Assembly: GCA_900552875.1 (NCBI GenBank)
Contig: USCS01000092.1
Coordinates: 1-6,446 of the forward strand
Length of the DNA stretch: 6,446 bases
Direction: 5' to 3'
Source: an uncultured Collinsella sp.
GTDB lineage: Bacteria; Actinomycetota; Coriobacteriia; Coriobacteriales; Coriobacteriaceae
In this document: positions 5,921-6,446 of the stretch, piece after piece
How the letters are laid out: every line of letters starts with the position of its first letter
Numbering within the stretch: position 1 is the stretch's first letter
Notes under the pieces: generated by a model
Database searches by the model: none
Told to the model about the DNA's origin: nothing
What the model saw: only the letters and a program-made list of their open reading frames with translations
Translations under genes and position numbers: made by a program

Positions 5921-6446
5921 CTAGACGCGCTCTTCGATAGCACCGTTTCTATATGCATCGAGCAGCTGGCGCAGATCCTGGATCTGGCTGCGAATCTTGG
6001 CGCCAGTATCGGTGTCGCTCACCATGCGGCGACGGTCTGCTTGGTCAAAACGGTTGGTCTCGCTTTCGATGTCCACGTTGCGCGTGAGTGCCTCGGCAAC
6101 CGTCGTAAAGGCCCGGTGCGACTTGAGGCGGCAGCCGCGCGAGCTCGAGATGAGCGTATAGCCGGCGATGCCCGTCTTGGGATGGTAAGCGCGGCAGAAG
6201 CCGCCATCGATGACCAGCAGCTTGCCCTCGGCGCGGATGGGCTGCTCGCCCTTGGTGGTTTTAACGGGCGTGTGGCCGTTGATGATGTGGCCGGTCGGCG
6301 AGCATGCCATGGGCGCGACGCCAAACTCGCGCATGATATCATCGCAGACCGAGGGCGACTTGGTAAGCGTAAAGTACGGGTCCATCGGCTCGACCCAGGT
6401 GCTCTTATCGGCGATATAGGCGCGCTCAAAGGTACGCACCAGGCGT
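5921..6446 (-). CDS. fbp: Fructose-1,6-bisphosphatase class III, C-terminal part (cut by window edge)
   Basis: Last 174 or so residues of a class III (Bacillus-type) fructose-1,6-bisphosphatase, the gluconeogenic enzyme that converts fructose 1,6-bisphosphate to fructose 6-phosphate in the cytoplasm. It is recognised by HIINGHTPVK (the GHTP metal/phosphate motif of this metallophosphatase-like family), GKLLVIDGGFCRAYH, TGIAGYTLI, and the C-terminal NRFDQADRRRMVSDTDTGAKI stretch with a helical tail. Full-length members have about 640-670 residues, so roughly three quarters, including the N-terminal metal-binding region, lies beyond the right edge. The frame is open to the edge (RLVRTFERAY); the GTG at 6439 is an internal Val, not a start. 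It may be followed by gtrA in one transcript. No frameshift is seen in the visible part. Confidence 0.93.
   Translation of the reverse strand, partial: RLVRTFERAYIADKSTWVEPMDPYFTLTKSPSVCDDIMREFGVAPMACSPTGHIINGHTPVKTTKGEQPIRAEGKLLVIDGGFCRAYHPKTGIAGYTLISSSRGCRLKSHRAFTTVAEALTRNVDIESETNRFDQADRRRMVSDTDTGAKIRSQIQDLRQLLDAYRNGAIEERV

Overview
The window looks like chromosomal DNA of a high-GC Gram-positive gut actinobacterium, most likely a Coriobacteriia member such as Collinsella. The reasons are moderately high GC, GTG starts, a class III fructose-1,6-bisphosphatase, and large surface proteins that combine DUF4430 and InlB-type repeats. The genus is an inference from family content and style, not from a marker gene.

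Left two thirds (about 1-4660, + strand): two adjacent, probably co-translated genes for exported proteins. The first is a giant modular surface protein. Its reading frame is open to the left window edge, so its true start probably lies outside. Its parts are a signal peptide, an A/S/T/E-rich stalk, four DUF4430 (transcobalamin C-terminal-like) domains, an eight-segment PQQ/quinoprotein-type beta-propeller, one InlB/Listeria-Bacteroides repeat, a Gly-rich linker, a Lys-Ser-Asp tract and a C-terminal membrane helix with a KRR tail. The second is a 300-residue membrane-anchored protein with a disordered charged/Ser-Gly linker and one C-terminal DUF4430 domain. The stop codon of the first gene lies in the ribosome-binding region of the second. 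A strong intrinsic terminator follows at 4683-4720.

Right third (about 4760-6446, - strand): the 3' part of a class III fructose-1,6-bisphosphatase gene (fbp, cut by the right edge), then two tandem paralogous GtrA-family four-helix membrane proteins. A bidirectionally arranged pair of terminators (4683-4720 for the + unit, 4760-4793 for the - unit) separates the two converging units. Stem-loops also lie between fbp and the first gtrA (5876-5910) and between the two gtrA genes (5376-5425).

How it may work: the left pair probably builds a cell-envelope-tethered ligand-binding display built on the same domain family. The relation of DUF4430 to the C-terminal domain of intrinsic factor/transcobalamin, together with a beta-propeller, makes corrinoid or other small-ligand capture a testable but unproven idea. 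The GtrA pair probably serves the translocation of polyprenyl-linked sugars for cell-surface glycans. Its position after fbp may be only a neighbourhood effect.
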